This document shows, piece after piece, positions 51,871 to 60,458 of a stretch of DNA of 64,000 nt. The position numbers and the translations under genes are program-made. Positions within the stretch are counted from its first letter, which is position 1. Each line of letters begins with the position of its first letter. The stretch comes from Pseudomonas viridiflava (GTDB lineage: Bacteria > Pseudomonadota > Gammaproteobacteria > Pseudomonadales > Pseudomonadaceae). The notes under the pieces were generated by a model. That model did no database searches, was not told the origin of the DNA, and saw only the letters and a list, made by a program, of their open reading frames with translations. The stretch lies in NCBI RefSeq assembly GCF_900602065.1, contig NZ_UWFN01000310.1, positions 186,001 through 250,000 of the forward strand, written 5' to 3'.

Positions 51871-52548
51871 TCAGCCCAGTTTTTTCAGCAACGCTGCAGC
51901 GACTGCAGCGGAGCTGGCAGGGTTCTGGCCAGTCACCAGTTGCCCGTCTTCAACAACATAAACCTGCCAATCGCCAATCTTCGAATAGTCACCGCCCAGA
52001 CGCTGGAACTCGTCTTCGATCAGGAATGGCACCACCTTGGTCAGGCCAACGGCTTCTTCTTCAGAGTTAGTGAAACCGGTGACTTTACGACCGTTGACCA
52101 ACGGTTTGCCGTCTGCACCTTTGACATTAATCAGCACACCCGGTGCGTGGCAGACAAAGCCGTGAGGCTTGTTGCTACGGTCGAAGGCTTCGATCAGTGC
52201 AATAGAGTCTTTGTCTACGGCCAGATCCCACAGTGGGCCGTGGCCACCTGGGTAGAAGACGGCATCGAAGTCTTCAGCGCGGACACCCGACAGCAGGCCG
52301 GTGTTGGCCAGTACGCGTTGCGCCTCAGGGTCTTTGCGGAAGCGATCTGTCTCGGCGGTTTGCGCATCCGGCTCGTCGCTTTTTGGATCGAGCGGTGGCT
52401 GGCCACCGGCTGGCGAGACGACGGTGATCTCGGCACCGGCATCCTTGAAGGCGAAATAGGGGGCGGCAAATTCTTCCAACCAGAAGCCGGTTTTCTTGCC
52501 GGTGTCACCCAGTTGATCGTGTGAGGTCAGAACCATAAGAATTTTCAT
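51871..52548 (-). CDS. Type 1 glutamine-amidotransferase-like protein (Hsp31/PfpI family)
   Basis: A 225-aa DJ-1/PfpI superfamily protein. The nucleophile-elbow Cys with its following His is in HGFVCHAPGVLINVKG (~residue 130). DAVFYPGGHGPLWDL carries the conserved GGHG loop. The N-terminus MKILMVLTSHDQLGDTGKKTGFWLEEFAAPYFAF is typical of Hsp31-like class I amidotransferases that detoxify glyoxals or act as chaperones. AAGGAG lies 8 nt before the ATG at 52548. Longer in-frame starts up to 52722 would cross an operator and are rejected. It is divergent from a TetR gene and shares its operators. Confidence 0.9.
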   Translation of the reverse strand: MKILMVLTSHDQLGDTGKKTGFWLEEFAAPYFAFKDAGAEITVVSPAGGQPPLDPKSDEPDAQTAETDRFRKDPEAQRVLANTGLLSGVRAEDFDAVFYPGGHGPLWDLAVDKDSIALIEAFDRSNKPHGFVCHAPGVLINVKGADGKPLVNGRKVTGFTNSEEEAVGLTKVVPFLIEDEFQRLGGDYSKIGDWQVYVVEDGQLVTGQNPASSAAVAAALLKKLG

Positions 52549-52649
52549 AAAGCACTCCTTGGAGAGGAAAAGTTTGGGCAATGAAGCAGCGTGGACATCT
52601 ACGGTGCCAGTGCTTCTGGTGACCGATGGAGCAAAGCTTAGATTGAAAA

Positions 52650-52664
52650 TAGACCAGTCGTCTA
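52650..52664. promoter_or_regulatory. NemR-like operator on the amidotransferase side
   Basis: TAGACCAGTCGTCTA is a palindrome with 5-bp arms (TAGAC/GTCTA), ~100 nt upstream of the Hsp31-like start. It is identical, in reverse orientation, to the site at 52726. Confidence 0.82.
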
Positions 52665-52725
52665 GAGTTTTTTTCAGATTGCTGCCCTGAAGGTTTGTCT
52701 CGCAAATGGGAGGTTGGTTCAAAAC

Positions 52726-52740
52726 TAGACGACTGGTCTA
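52726..52740. promoter_or_regulatory. NemR-like operator on the TetR gene side
   Basis: TAGACGACTGGTCTA is the exact reverse complement of the 52650 site and lies 20 nt upstream of the TetR start. This suggests autoregulation as well as control of the divergent gene. Confidence 0.82.
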
Positions 52741-52760
52741 ATGTTTGCTATTTTTCGCGC

Positions 52761-53357
52761 ATGAAACCAACTTATGACGATACCCGCCAGCATTTGCTCG
52801 ATACCGGCCACCGCATGATGGCGGGCAAGGGCTTTACCAGTGTGGGGCTCAGCGAGCTCCTGCAAGTGGCTGGCGTGCCCAAAGGCTCGTTCTACCACTA
52901 CTTCAAATCCAAGGAGCAGTACGGGCAAGCCTTGCTCGAAGACTACTTCGCGGGCTATCTGGCGGACATGGATCGACGTCTTGCGCTGCCAGGGTTAACG
53001 CCTTGTGAGCGACTGATGGATTATTGGCTGGGATGGCAGCAGCGATGCGTCGAGCCGTTCAGTGGCAACGAGTGTCTGGTGGTCAAGCTGAGTGCCGAAG
53101 TGGCTGACTTGTCCGAGTCGATGCGCATCACATTACGTGACGGTGCAGAGCAAATCGTGTCGCGAATCACCGCTTGCATTCAGCAGGGTCAGGCCGACGG
53201 TTGCTTGCCTGGCAACGATGCTCGACAGCTGGCAGAAACGCTGTATCAGATGTGGTTGGGTGCGAGTCTGCTGAACAAGCTGCAACGCGATGGGCAGCCA
53301 TTGCAGACGTCGATGAGCACGACCAGACAGCTGTTGGGTGTCCCAGACAGCGTTTGA
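52761..53357 (+). CDS. TetR-family regulator, NemR-like
   Basis: A 198-aa repressor. The HTH is TRQHLLDTGHRMMAGKGFTSVGLSELLQVAGVPKGSFYHYFKSKEQYG, the typical NemR/AcrR-type N-terminus with GSFYHYFKSKE. In the ligand domain NECLVVKLSAEVADLSESMR places a Cys where NemR of E. coli has its electrophile-sensing Cys, as I recall. It probably represses the divergent Hsp31-like gene, the OYE gene ~1 kb away and itself, with release by quinones, aldehydes or HOCl. An in-frame start at 52695 is rejected because it would cross the operator. Confidence 0.88.
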   Translation: MKPTYDDTRQHLLDTGHRMMAGKGFTSVGLSELLQVAGVPKGSFYHYFKSKEQYGQALLEDYFAGYLADMDRRLALPGLTPCERLMDYWLGWQQRCVEPFSGNECLVVKLSAEVADLSESMRITLRDGAEQIVSRITACIQQGQADGCLPGNDARQLAETLYQMWLGASLLNKLQRDGQPLQTSMSTTRQLLGVPDSV

Positions 53358-53395
53358 TTGGTTGGGACAAGATTCGATTTATGCGACTACGGTTT

Positions 53396-53484
53396 TGTAG
53401 GAGCTGACGAGCTCCGCGAGGCTGCGATAGCGGTGTGACTGACACACCGCTTCGCGACCGTCGTAACCTCCGATGGCTCCTACA
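53396..53484. repeat. Divergent REP-type inverted repeat
   Basis: The outer arms TGTAGGAGC/GCTCCTACA match the main REP family, but the inside differs. It shares about 39 nt (from ACCGCTTCGCGACCGTCGTA onward) with a partial copy at 56227-56266. Confidence 0.7.
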
Positions 53485-53513
53485 GGGATCGGAGTTGCGA
53501 TTTAATTGAGCAA

Positions 53514-54176
53514 TCAGATCCCGCTTGTTTGCAGCTTTGACGCATCCAGTGTGCCGGGAGCATGTGCAGCCACAGATCTCTGTTGCAGGCAGTAATCCAG
53601 ACTGCCCACCAACCACATGGCGTAGGTCATCAGTTCAATCCCTTCTTCGACAGCTGTCTTGGCCAGACGCGCATAACCGTCGTCCAGAATCAGATGCCAG
53701 AGTGCTCCCATGCCAAATACCCGGGAAAACACCAACACGCACAATCCGGTCGACAAGGTCCCGAACGCCGGTGTTCGGGTGAAGGCTGCCAGGGCACGTA
53801 GGGTGTCCTGACGGTTTGCCGGGTTGAACGCAATCGCCACTGACGTAATGGCGATCAGCAGAAATGGCCAGCACCAGGCGCTGTGACTGATAGGGTCAAA
53901 AAGGCCGTCGAGCTCCCTCATCAACAGGCAGGCAAAGAAACCTGCAACCAACGTCTTGAAGCCTTTCTGACCCTCATTGGCCGGTGAAAACCAAAAGAGC
54001 AGGGCACAGGCGAAAAGCATCAGTTCCTGAGTGATTTCCGTAAATGAAATTTCCAGCAACTGCGTATCAAATACGGCGATATCCAGCCAGATCATCCCGA
54101 AAACAAGCCCCGTCAGTACCAGCTTGAGCAGGAGCATGAGTGACGCGGTTTTTAAATCTTTGAACATGAGGGGCAA
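53514..54176 (-). CDS. Multi-pass membrane protein of unknown function
   Basis: A 220-aa inner-membrane protein with about five or six hydrophobic segments: LMLLLKLVLTGLVFGMIWLD, ELMLFACALLFWF, LVAGFFACLLM, WCWPFLLIAITSVAIAF, TLSTGLCVLVFSRVFG and MTYAMWLVGSLDYCL. Polar residues cluster in short loops (RELDGLFDP, DDGYARLAKTAVEEGIEL). I recognise no family. The first codon is TTG, with an ATG three codons later (54167) as an alternative. No strong ribosome site was seen. Neighbours on either side are unrelated. Confidence 0.7.
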   Translation of the reverse strand: MPLMFKDLKTASLMLLLKLVLTGLVFGMIWLDIAVFDTQLLEISFTEITQELMLFACALLFWFSPANEGQKGFKTLVAGFFACLLMRELDGLFDPISHSAWCWPFLLIAITSVAIAFNPANRQDTLRALAAFTRTPAFGTLSTGLCVLVFSRVFGMGALWHLILDDGYARLAKTAVEEGIELMTYAMWLVGSLDYCLQQRSVAAHAPGTLDASKLQTSGI

Positions 54177-54330
54177 AACAAAAGCTCCTGGCTTGCGGAT
54201 GCAACACGATGTGTCGCGGTTCGCAAGGGGACGCTATTTCATTAATAATTTCAAATGCTTCCGTTGATTGTCGGAATTGATGAAATTCATACTCATGATT
54301 ATCTGCCAGGCGCGTAACGCTTTTATCGAG

Positions 54331-55179
54331 TTAACCGGATGCCTGTCTGGTGTCGATATCACAACGATAAGCCAGGTCTTTCTGAGTGCTCAGCAACGCT
54401 TGGCGCTCGGTTAATTTCGCAGTGATATTGTTCCAGGCAATACTGCCCAGCGGCACTCGAAGAGGCATCACGTCAGCTTGTGCTATCGCGATCATCTCGT
54501 TGGCAATTTTGATCGCATCGCCCATGGACGGACTGAACTCGCCACTTTCGAGGCGTTTACGCAGGTCGCCTACCGGGCTGTTTTCATAAGCCGCTGACGG
54601 TTGCGCGCTGTCGATGCCTGCCAGGAAGTTCGTACCTGTCGGGCCGGGTTCCAACAGGCACATCTGGATGCCTAAGGGCGCGACCTCCTGAGCCACTGCT
54701 TCGATAAAACCCTCCTGACCCCATTTGCTCGCGTGGTACAGGCTAAAGCCCGGATAACTGATCCTGCCACCTTCAGAACTGACCTGCAGAACCCGGCCTC
54801 TGCCTTGCTTACGCAAGTGAGGTAATAACGCCCGGATGAAAAAGATCGAGCCAAGCAGATTGGTCTCTATCTGGCGCCTGATCTGATCCGATGAAAGCTC
54901 TTCTGCCGCACCGAATGTTCCGTAACCGGCATTGCTGATAACGATGTCGATCTGCCCGAGTGCCTGAAATGCCTCAGCAACTGCCGGGGCGATACGTTCG
55001 CTATCAGTGAGGTCCAGTTGAATGGGGATGAGTGCCACCGGATAGTTTTTTATCAGGTCGTCCAGTGCGCCGTCGCTGCGGTAGGTTGCAGCAACCCGGT
55101 CACCGCGTTTAAGCAGGGTTTCGGTCATCAGTCGGCCGAAGCCGGAGTTTGCTCCGGTGATAAACCATGAAGTGCTCAT
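54331..55179 (-). CDS. Short-chain dehydrogenase/reductase
   Basis: A 282-aa classical SDR. The cofactor loop is WFITGANSGFGRLM (TGxxxGxG). An Arg after the second strand (ATYRSD) suggests NADP preference. NAGYG, the catalytic Ser in LQVSSEGG and the YHASK pair (Tyr and Lys) are intact. The long C-terminal part (after EPGPTGTNFLAG) fits the oxidoreductase/retinol-type SDRs. Substrate unknown. It is divergent from a LysR regulator that probably controls it. Confidence 0.88.
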   Translation of the reverse strand: MSTSWFITGANSGFGRLMTETLLKRGDRVAATYRSDGALDDLIKNYPVALIPIQLDLTDSERIAPAVAEAFQALGQIDIVISNAGYGTFGAAEELSSDQIRRQIETNLLGSIFFIRALLPHLRKQGRGRVLQVSSEGGRISYPGFSLYHASKWGQEGFIEAVAQEVAPLGIQMCLLEPGPTGTNFLAGIDSAQPSAAYENSPVGDLRKRLESGEFSPSMGDAIKIANEMIAIAQADVMPLRVPLGSIAWNNITAKLTERQALLSTQKDLAYRCDIDTRQASG

Positions 55180-55202
55180 GTTATGTCCTCATTTATGTGT
55201 GG

Positions 55203-55218
55203 ATTCCAAATCCAGAAT
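55203..55218. promoter_or_regulatory. Candidate LysR-type operator in the SDR/LysR spacer
   Basis: ATTCCAAATCCAGAAT contains an ATTC-N8-GAAT inverted repeat with a T-N11-A core, in the 94-nt spacer between divergent genes. Assigned by motif only. Confidence 0.45.
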
Positions 55219-55273
55219 GGGACTGTCATGCTGTTCTGAATAGACCACCAATCACGAACAGGCTGATCGAAAT

Positions 55274-56179
55274 TTGCCACTAATCAACGAACTCAATTTG
55301 AAAAGCCTGCGTATGGCGCTGGCCGTCGCTGATACCGGCAGCTTCCGTCGTGCAGCTCATTCGCTTGAGATGGCGCCGTCGAGCCTCAGTCATGCGATTA
55401 CCGAGCTTGAGCACACGCTCAAACTGCGCCTGTTTCATCGCACCACGCGCAGCGTTGCGCTGACGGTGGAGGGTGAGGCTTTCCTGTGTCGTATTCGTCC
55501 AGTACTCGGCGATCTAAGCGTCGCCCTCGACGAAATCAATCAACAGCAGGAGGGCAGCATCAGCGGTGAGCTGCGCATCAATACGCCGTTTGCTGCGGCC
55601 CGTTATTTGTTGAAAGAGGTAGTGCCGGACTTCATGACGCTCCATCCGGGCATCGAGCTTGAGCTACGTCACGAAGAGCGGCCGGTGGACATCGTCGCTG
55701 ATGGCTGTGACGCAGGTATTCGACTGGGCGCGAGTGTTCCGGCCGATATGATTGGGTTGCCGTTCGGTGGCAAGGCACGTTTCGTTCCCGTGGCGTCTCC
55801 AGACTATCTTCAGCAATACGGCCGTCCCGCTCATCCGGCAGACCTGATGGCGCATAAATGTATCCGGGTCAGAATGCCCAGAGGTGAGCGCTACGCCTGG
55901 GAGTTTGCACGTCAAGGTGAGGAGATAGAGCTGGATGTGCCGGGTTCGCTGACCGTCAACCGGATGGCCCTGATGATAGAGGCTGCCGAAAGTGGTCTGG
56001 GGGTCGCGTTCGTTCTGGAACACGCTGTGGCGCAAAGTCTTGCTGACGGGAAACTGCACGTGTTGTTGCGCGACTGGTGCCCGGACGAGCCAGGTTTGAT
56101 GCTCTATTACCCGGGGCGGCGCAATGTGCCTGCGCCGTTGCGGGCTTTTATCGGTTTCATTAGAGCGTTGGGTGGTTGA
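55274..56179 (+). CDS. LysR-family transcriptional regulator
   Basis: A 301-aa regulator with a TTG start (MPLINELNLKSLRMALAVADTG). The HTH is GSFRRAAHSLEMAPSSLSHAITELEHTLKLRLFHRTTRSVALTVEG, and the effector domain has GELRINTPFAAARYLLKEVVPDFMTLHPGIELELRHEER. This belongs to the large group of LysR proteins (CrgA/DsdC-like) that usually regulate a divergent oxidoreductase. No strong ribosome site is visible. A later in-frame ATG (MALAVADTG) would delete part of the HTH, so TTG is preferred. Confidence 0.88.
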   Translation: MPLINELNLKSLRMALAVADTGSFRRAAHSLEMAPSSLSHAITELEHTLKLRLFHRTTRSVALTVEGEAFLCRIRPVLGDLSVALDEINQQQEGSISGELRINTPFAAARYLLKEVVPDFMTLHPGIELELRHEERPVDIVADGCDAGIRLGASVPADMIGLPFGGKARFVPVASPDYLQQYGRPAHPADLMAHKCIRVRMPRGERYAWEFARQGEEIELDVPGSLTVNRMALMIEAAESGLGVAFVLEHAVAQSLADGKLHVLLRDWCPDEPGLMLYYPGRRNVPAPLRAFIGFIRALGG

Positions 56180-56226
56180 GGGTGGTTTATTACAACGAAA
56201 GGCTGCGATTGGATGACGTCTGATAG

Positions 56227-56266
56227 ACCGCTTCGCGACCGTCGTAACCTCCGATGGCTCTTACAG
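56227..56266. repeat. Partial copy of the divergent REP repeat
   Basis: About 40 nt from ACCGCTTCGCGACCGTCGTA to GATGGCTCTTACAG match the right half of the 53396-53484 repeat with one change. The left arm is missing or decayed. Confidence 0.6.
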
Positions 56267-56305
56267 AATCCGGATGTGCGCTAAGTTTTAGTGATCGAGC
56301 CGTGT

Positions 56306-57100
56306 TCAGACCCTACTGGTCAGCTTGTGCATCATGAAACGATGATCAGCCGAGAACAGGCGGCGGTAAGTCAGCAATACCGCGCACACCGTTCCCAGTG
56401 CTGAAGACGCGGCAATCAGAAACATGATCACAATCTGGTAGCGTACGGCCTCGGCGGGCGATTGTCCGGCCAGCACCTGACCGGTCATCATGCCCGGCAA
56501 GCTAACAATGCCCACCACACTCATCTGATTCAGGGTTGGGGTCATGCCGGCTCTGACGGCTTGCCGTGCCGCCATTTGCGCAGCTTCCCAGCGTGAGCCG
56601 CCCAGTGCCAGGATCATCTCCACGGTACTTCGGCCTGACGAGAGCTCCTGCATCATGCGTTCAATGCCCAGCGATACGCCAGTCAGCGTGTTGCCCAGGA
56701 TCATGCCCAGAATCGGAATCGCATATTGCGGTTCGTACCAGGGGCGAATCTGGATGACCAGCAGCAAGCCGATAGCGGTCACCAGCCACGAACTGCCCCA
56801 CACCGAAACAATGCTGTCCGCCCGGCGTCCGGCGTAGGTGCGCTTGCCACGCCCGGCAGCGGAAACGCCGGCGATGAGCGTCATCAGGCACATCAGCGGC
56901 AACACCACATACCAGTAGGCAAATTCGAACACCCAGCCCAGGATGTAGCCGATGGCAAGTAACTGAACCACGGTCCGTATCGAGGCCCAGATCAACTGGC
57001 GGCCCAGCCCCAGTTTCAAACCCAGAGACAAAGCGCCATTGATCAATATCAGACACGCTGCAATCGCGATATCCGCCGCCGACAAGCTTTGATAATTCAT
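56306..57100 (-). CDS. fetB: Iron export ABC transporter permease FetB
   Basis: A 264-aa inner-membrane permease of the FetB/YbbM family. It has about seven helices, with the signature GYILGWVFEFAYWYVVLPLMCLMTLIAGVSA and the cytoplasmic coupling region ERMMQELSSGRSTVEMILALGGSRWEAAQMAARQAVRAGMTPTLNQMSVVGIVSLPGMMTGQ. In E. coli FetAB exports iron and protects against peroxide under iron overload. The ATG shares a base with the fetA stop (TGATG). A GTG one codon upstream is an alternative. Confidence 0.92.
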   Translation of the reverse strand: MNYQSLSAADIAIAACLILINGALSLGLKLGLGRQLIWASIRTVVQLLAIGYILGWVFEFAYWYVVLPLMCLMTLIAGVSAAGRGKRTYAGRRADSIVSVWGSSWLVTAIGLLLVIQIRPWYEPQYAIPILGMILGNTLTGVSLGIERMMQELSSGRSTVEMILALGGSRWEAAQMAARQAVRAGMTPTLNQMSVVGIVSLPGMMTGQVLAGQSPAEAVRYQIVIMFLIAASSALGTVCAVLLTYRRLFSADHRFMMHKLTSRV

Positions 57101-57810
57101 CACTGATCCATGGCCGTCAGCACACCCGCGTGCATTTCTAATCGAGTGTTGCTCATCCGCTGCGCCTGATCGTGATCATGGGAGACCCAGATATAGGCTC
57201 GCGTTGCTGCGGTGCCACTTGCAAACCAGGTGTCGACCAATGCTTCCACTGCTCTGGATGATTGAGGGTCCAGCGCGGCAGTGGGTTCGTCCAGCAGCAT
57301 GACTTCCGGGTCTAGCTGAATGGCGCGAATCAGCGAAACGACCTGAGCCTCTCCACCCGAAAGATCCTCTGCGGTCTTCAGTAAAAAGCTTTCTGGTTTG
57401 CCAGCCTGGCGCAGAAGTGCTCTGGCTTTCTCAATATCAAAGGTCTGCTGCTTGAAGGTATTCAGGCTGTAAGGAAAACGCAGGTTGTCTTCAACCGTGC
57501 CATCGATCAGTGCTGGACGTTGCGCAATGTAGCAAACCCGGCTGCGGTAAGCAGGGATCTGCGCAGCCACAACAGGATGATTTCGCCAGACCACTTCACC
57601 GGAACCGGGCGCATCCAGTAAAGCCAATGTGCGCAAAAAAACACTTTTTCCAGACCCGGACGAACCGGTTATCGCCACTCTGTCGCCGCCGCTCAAGGTG
57701 AAATTCACCGGGTGGAGCAGTTGAACAGCATTGTTCTGATCCATGCGACTGAGCGCTCGGGCTTCGACCAGTTGGGTGGCTTGAATGCTCGGCGGGGTGG
57801 GTGACGACAA
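57100..57810 (-). CDS. fetA: Iron export ABC transporter ATP-binding protein FetA
   Basis: A 236-aa ATPase partner of FetB. Walker A GSSGSGKSVFLRTLAL, Q-loop YIAQRPALIDGTVEDNLRFP, signature LSGGEAQVVSLIRAIQ and Walker B VMLLDEPTAALD are intact. The start is uncertain: TTG at 57831 opens the longer frame, but TTG at 57810 has GGAG 7 nt upstream and I prefer it. It lies 56-77 nt downstream of a response regulator gene on the same strand, suggesting one operon with eptA. Confidence 0.88.
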   Translation of the reverse strand: MSSPTPPSIQATQLVEARALSRMDQNNAVQLLHPVNFTLSGGDRVAITGSSGSGKSVFLRTLALLDAPGSGEVVWRNHPVVAAQIPAYRSRVCYIAQRPALIDGTVEDNLRFPYSLNTFKQQTFDIEKARALLRQAGKPESFLLKTAEDLSGGEAQVVSLIRAIQLDPEVMLLDEPTAALDPQSSRAVEALVDTWFASGTAATRAYIWVSHDHDQAQRMSNTRLEMHAGVLTAMDQ

Positions 57811-57886
57811 GTACAGACTCCATAAGGGCAAGGCTAACGGTGAAGTTTGCTCGCGCCATCAGGGTAAATACAAGAAGCTCCTTTAC

Positions 57887-58570
57887 TTAACGCGGTCCTT
57901 GCAGTTTGTAGCCCATGCCATGAACGGTGTGCAGTAACGGTATATCGAAGGGTTTGTCGATGGTTTTACGCAGTGTGTACAGGCTGGTGCGCAGGCTGTC
58001 GGAGTCCGGTGTATTACGGCCCCAGATGGCTTGCTCGAACTCTTTGCGTTTGACCACCATCGGGCTTTTGCGCATCAGTAATTCAAGCAGCACCCTGTTG
58101 GTGGGGTTGAGTTTGAGCAATGTGCCGCCTCGCCTGACCTCCAGCGAATCCAGGTCGTAAGTCAGGTCATGGATCTTGAGCACGTTCTTTTTCATCCCGG
58201 TGGAGCGCCATGTCACCGCTTCAACCCGGGCATATAATTCCGAGAGTGCGAAAGGTTTGACGATGTAATCGTCGGCGCCCACGTGGAACCCGGTCAAACG
58301 ATCTTCCAGTTGGTCGCGGGCGGTCAGCATCAGTACCGGAACGTGCTGTCGGGCATCTTCGCGCAGCTTTCGGCAGAGCAGATTTCCATCCATGCCAGGC
58401 AGCATCAGGTCGAGGATGATCGCGTCGAAATTCCCCGTCGTCGCCAGATGCAGCCCCGTGAGGCCATCCAGCGCACCGACGACTTCGTAGCCCTTGAGCG
58501 TGAAGTACTCTGACACGTTGGCGAGAATGTCTTTATGGTCTTCGATAACAAGTATGCGCATCGGGCTCAC
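57887..58570 (-). CDS. OmpR/PhoB-family response regulator, ColR-like, without adjacent kinase
   Basis: A 227-aa two-component regulator. Receiver domain: acidic pocket IEDHKD, phospho-Asp54 in IILDLMLPGMDG, Thr in MLTARDQ and Lys in IVKPFALSEL. C-terminal winged helix with LLELLMRKSPMVVKRKEFEQAIWG...DSLRTSLYTLRKTIDKPF and LLHTVHGMGYKL. Stretches such as LCRKLREDAR, MLTARDQLEDRLTGF and HTVHGMGYKL resemble ColR as I recall it more than PmrA. No histidine kinase gene lies next to it. It follows eptA by 51 nt and precedes fetA, so it probably belongs to that operon. GTG start (58570), with ATG at 58561 as the alternative. Confidence 0.88.
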   Translation of the reverse strand: MSPMRILVIEDHKDILANVSEYFTLKGYEVVGALDGLTGLHLATTGNFDAIILDLMLPGMDGNLLCRKLREDARQHVPVLMLTARDQLEDRLTGFHVGADDYIVKPFALSELYARVEAVTWRSTGMKKNVLKIHDLTYDLDSLEVRRGGTLLKLNPTNRVLLELLMRKSPMVVKRKEFEQAIWGRNTPDSDSLRTSLYTLRKTIDKPFDIPLLHTVHGMGYKLQGPR

Positions 58571-58621
58571 ATTATTGTGTGGTCTGCCGGGACACTGTGT
58601 CTGTCCCTCGCATGACGTCTT

Positions 58622-60277
58622 TTATTTGTTGGCCAATACGCCGTCTGCAGTGCTGTTGCTGCAACCGGCAAACATATCCAGCGATGGGTCGTAGACGTGA
58701 GTATGCACCTTCAGTAAACCCAGCATTGAATGGAACAGGTTGTCCTGGCTCAAGGGCGCATTACGTGTTTGTTGCAAGCACGCTGTATCGAGGGCAAAGG
58801 ACTGCTGATAGGTGTCCGAAAACCAGACCATCATGGGCACATGTTTCTGCTGGTCGGGGGCGAGCATGTAAGGCGTGCCGTGGAGGAACAGGTTGTATTC
58901 GCCCAGCGACTCACCATGGTCGGAAAGGTAAATCATTGCGGTGTCTACGTTGGCCTGGTTACGGCGCAGGATATCAATCAGGCTCGCTAATACATGATCG
59001 GTGTAGAGCAGGGTATTGTCGTAGCCGTTCACGATGCTGTCCCGGCTGCATTTATCCAGCGCGTTGCTTTCGCAAACAGGGGTGAATTTTTCAAAGGCTT
59101 TCGGGTAGCGCTTGAAGTATTCGGGGCCGTGACTGCCCATTTGATGCAATACCAGGACCGTGTCTTTATCCAGATGCTCGATGAAGTTCTGCAGCCCCTG
59201 CAACAGGATTTCATCCCTGCATTCGCTATTGGCGCACAGGTCCAGGTCTTTCAGATTACTGACATCCTGAAACGTGACGCGGTCGCATGTGCCCTTGCAG
59301 CCAGACTGGTTGTCGCGCCAGATCACCTCTATTCCGGCACGCTTGAGTACATCCAGCAGACCTTCCTCGGTTCTGGCCGTAGACGCGTCGTAGCTTTTAC
59401 GGCCCATGTTGGAAAACATGCACGGCACTGACACCGCCGTCTCAGTCCCGCAGGAGTGCACGTCAGTAAAAGCAATCAACCCTTGCTCTGCCCGCAGCTG
59501 CGGCGTCGTATCGCGGTTGTATCCGAGAATTCCGAAGTTCTCGGCCCGTGCGCTTTCACCCACCACCAGTACCGTTAACGATTTGCGCGGTCGCTGTGCC
59601 CAGGCGCTGTCTCGGGTGGCGTCTTCGCCGATTTTCAAAAAAGGTTTTTGTGCCGTAACGACTTGCTCATGCAGGTAGCCGATTGAGGCGCCAATATAGT
59701 TGCTGGGCACAACCATCAAGCGCAACTCGTGGTGGTTGCGAAACAGTGATGACAGTCCTTGGTAGTTGAGTAAGGCAACACTGCCAATAACCGCTGCACA
59801 CCCGACACTGATCAGTGTTTTACTGATCAGTTCGCGGTGCAGCGGACGATAGTGGATGGGCGTTCTCCATAACAGGAACGACGGCACTATGCCGAGCAGC
59901 ACGAGGTAAGCAAAAAGTTTAGGTGACAGCAAGTCCCGCACTTCGGTTGCGTTGGTCTCGGCGAAGTTACGTAACATGCCGGCATCAATCAGTACGCCGT
60001 AGCGGCTCATAAAGTAAGCGACGCCCGCGCTGATCATGAATAAGACAATCAACACCGGTTTAAATGTCTTGCGAAAAGCCAGCCCCGTCAGTGTGATATT
60101 AAAAACCCCTAACAACATGAGCGCGAACGCTAAACGCAACATCGCGTTATGGTCGGTAATGCTCAGGAGGTGTTGCCACATCGTGCTGTTGAATCCGAGC
60201 AGCAAGAACGCGCTGGCGAGCAGTGTCGCAACCTCAGGGCGTAGGGGTTTTATTTTAAACATGTGATTGCGCTTCAC
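58622..60277 (-). CDS. eptA: Phosphoethanolamine-lipid A transferase EptA
   Basis: Moves phosphoethanolamine from phosphatidylethanolamine to lipid A, lowering negative surface charge and giving polymyxin resistance. It has 551 aa. Five N-terminal helices (residues ~15-175) precede a periplasmic sulfatase-like domain. The nucleophile Thr280 is in SCGTETAVSVPCMFSN. Metal ligands lie in VVGESARAENFG, YLSDHGESLGE and HGTPYM. Periplasmic Cys pairs suit disulfides. The first codon is GTG, with an ATG five codons later. A ColR-type motif lies ~80 nt upstream, pointing toward it. It is the first gene of a likely eptA-regulator-fetAB operon. Confidence 0.95.
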   Translation of the reverse strand: MKRNHMFKIKPLRPEVATLLASAFLLLGFNSTMWQHLLSITDHNAMLRLAFALMLLGVFNITLTGLAFRKTFKPVLIVLFMISAGVAYFMSRYGVLIDAGMLRNFAETNATEVRDLLSPKLFAYLVLLGIVPSFLLWRTPIHYRPLHRELISKTLISVGCAAVIGSVALLNYQGLSSLFRNHHELRLMVVPSNYIGASIGYLHEQVVTAQKPFLKIGEDATRDSAWAQRPRKSLTVLVVGESARAENFGILGYNRDTTPQLRAEQGLIAFTDVHSCGTETAVSVPCMFSNMGRKSYDASTARTEEGLLDVLKRAGIEVIWRDNQSGCKGTCDRVTFQDVSNLKDLDLCANSECRDEILLQGLQNFIEHLDKDTVLVLHQMGSHGPEYFKRYPKAFEKFTPVCESNALDKCSRDSIVNGYDNTLLYTDHVLASLIDILRRNQANVDTAMIYLSDHGESLGEYNLFLHGTPYMLAPDQQKHVPMMVWFSDTYQQSFALDTACLQQTRNAPLSQDNLFHSMLGLLKVHTHVYDPSLDMFAGCSNSTADGVLANK

Positions 60278-60357
60278 TCAATTAGGGAGGGCGCTCAAGT
60301 GCCTGAGCATGACGTCTCCAATGGCGCAGACTCTAGGTAGGGAATGATCAAATTTGT

Positions 60358-60373
60358 GTGAAAAACATGCCAA
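60358..60373 (-). promoter_or_regulatory. ColR-type motif directed toward eptA
   Basis: On the minus strand TTTTTCAC (60365 to 60358), preceded by TTGGCATG. The last half is a perfect match to the TTTTTCAC core of the ColR consensus reported for P. putida as I recall it. The upstream half matches partly (T, T and C of five fixed positions). Confidence 0.5.
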
Positions 60374-60458
60374 TAAAAAGTCGGTGTATGCGCTTAACTT
60401 AATGCTAATTGTCAGCCACTGAACGGCGGCTGAATAACTGCATTTCTGTGCGCGGTTT

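Noticed and set aside
60393..60410. CTTAACTTAATGCTAATT as a PmrA box
   Set aside because: The halves do not keep the 11-bp spacing of PmrA sites and the second half is altered. The TTTTTCAC motifs fit the nearby regulator better.
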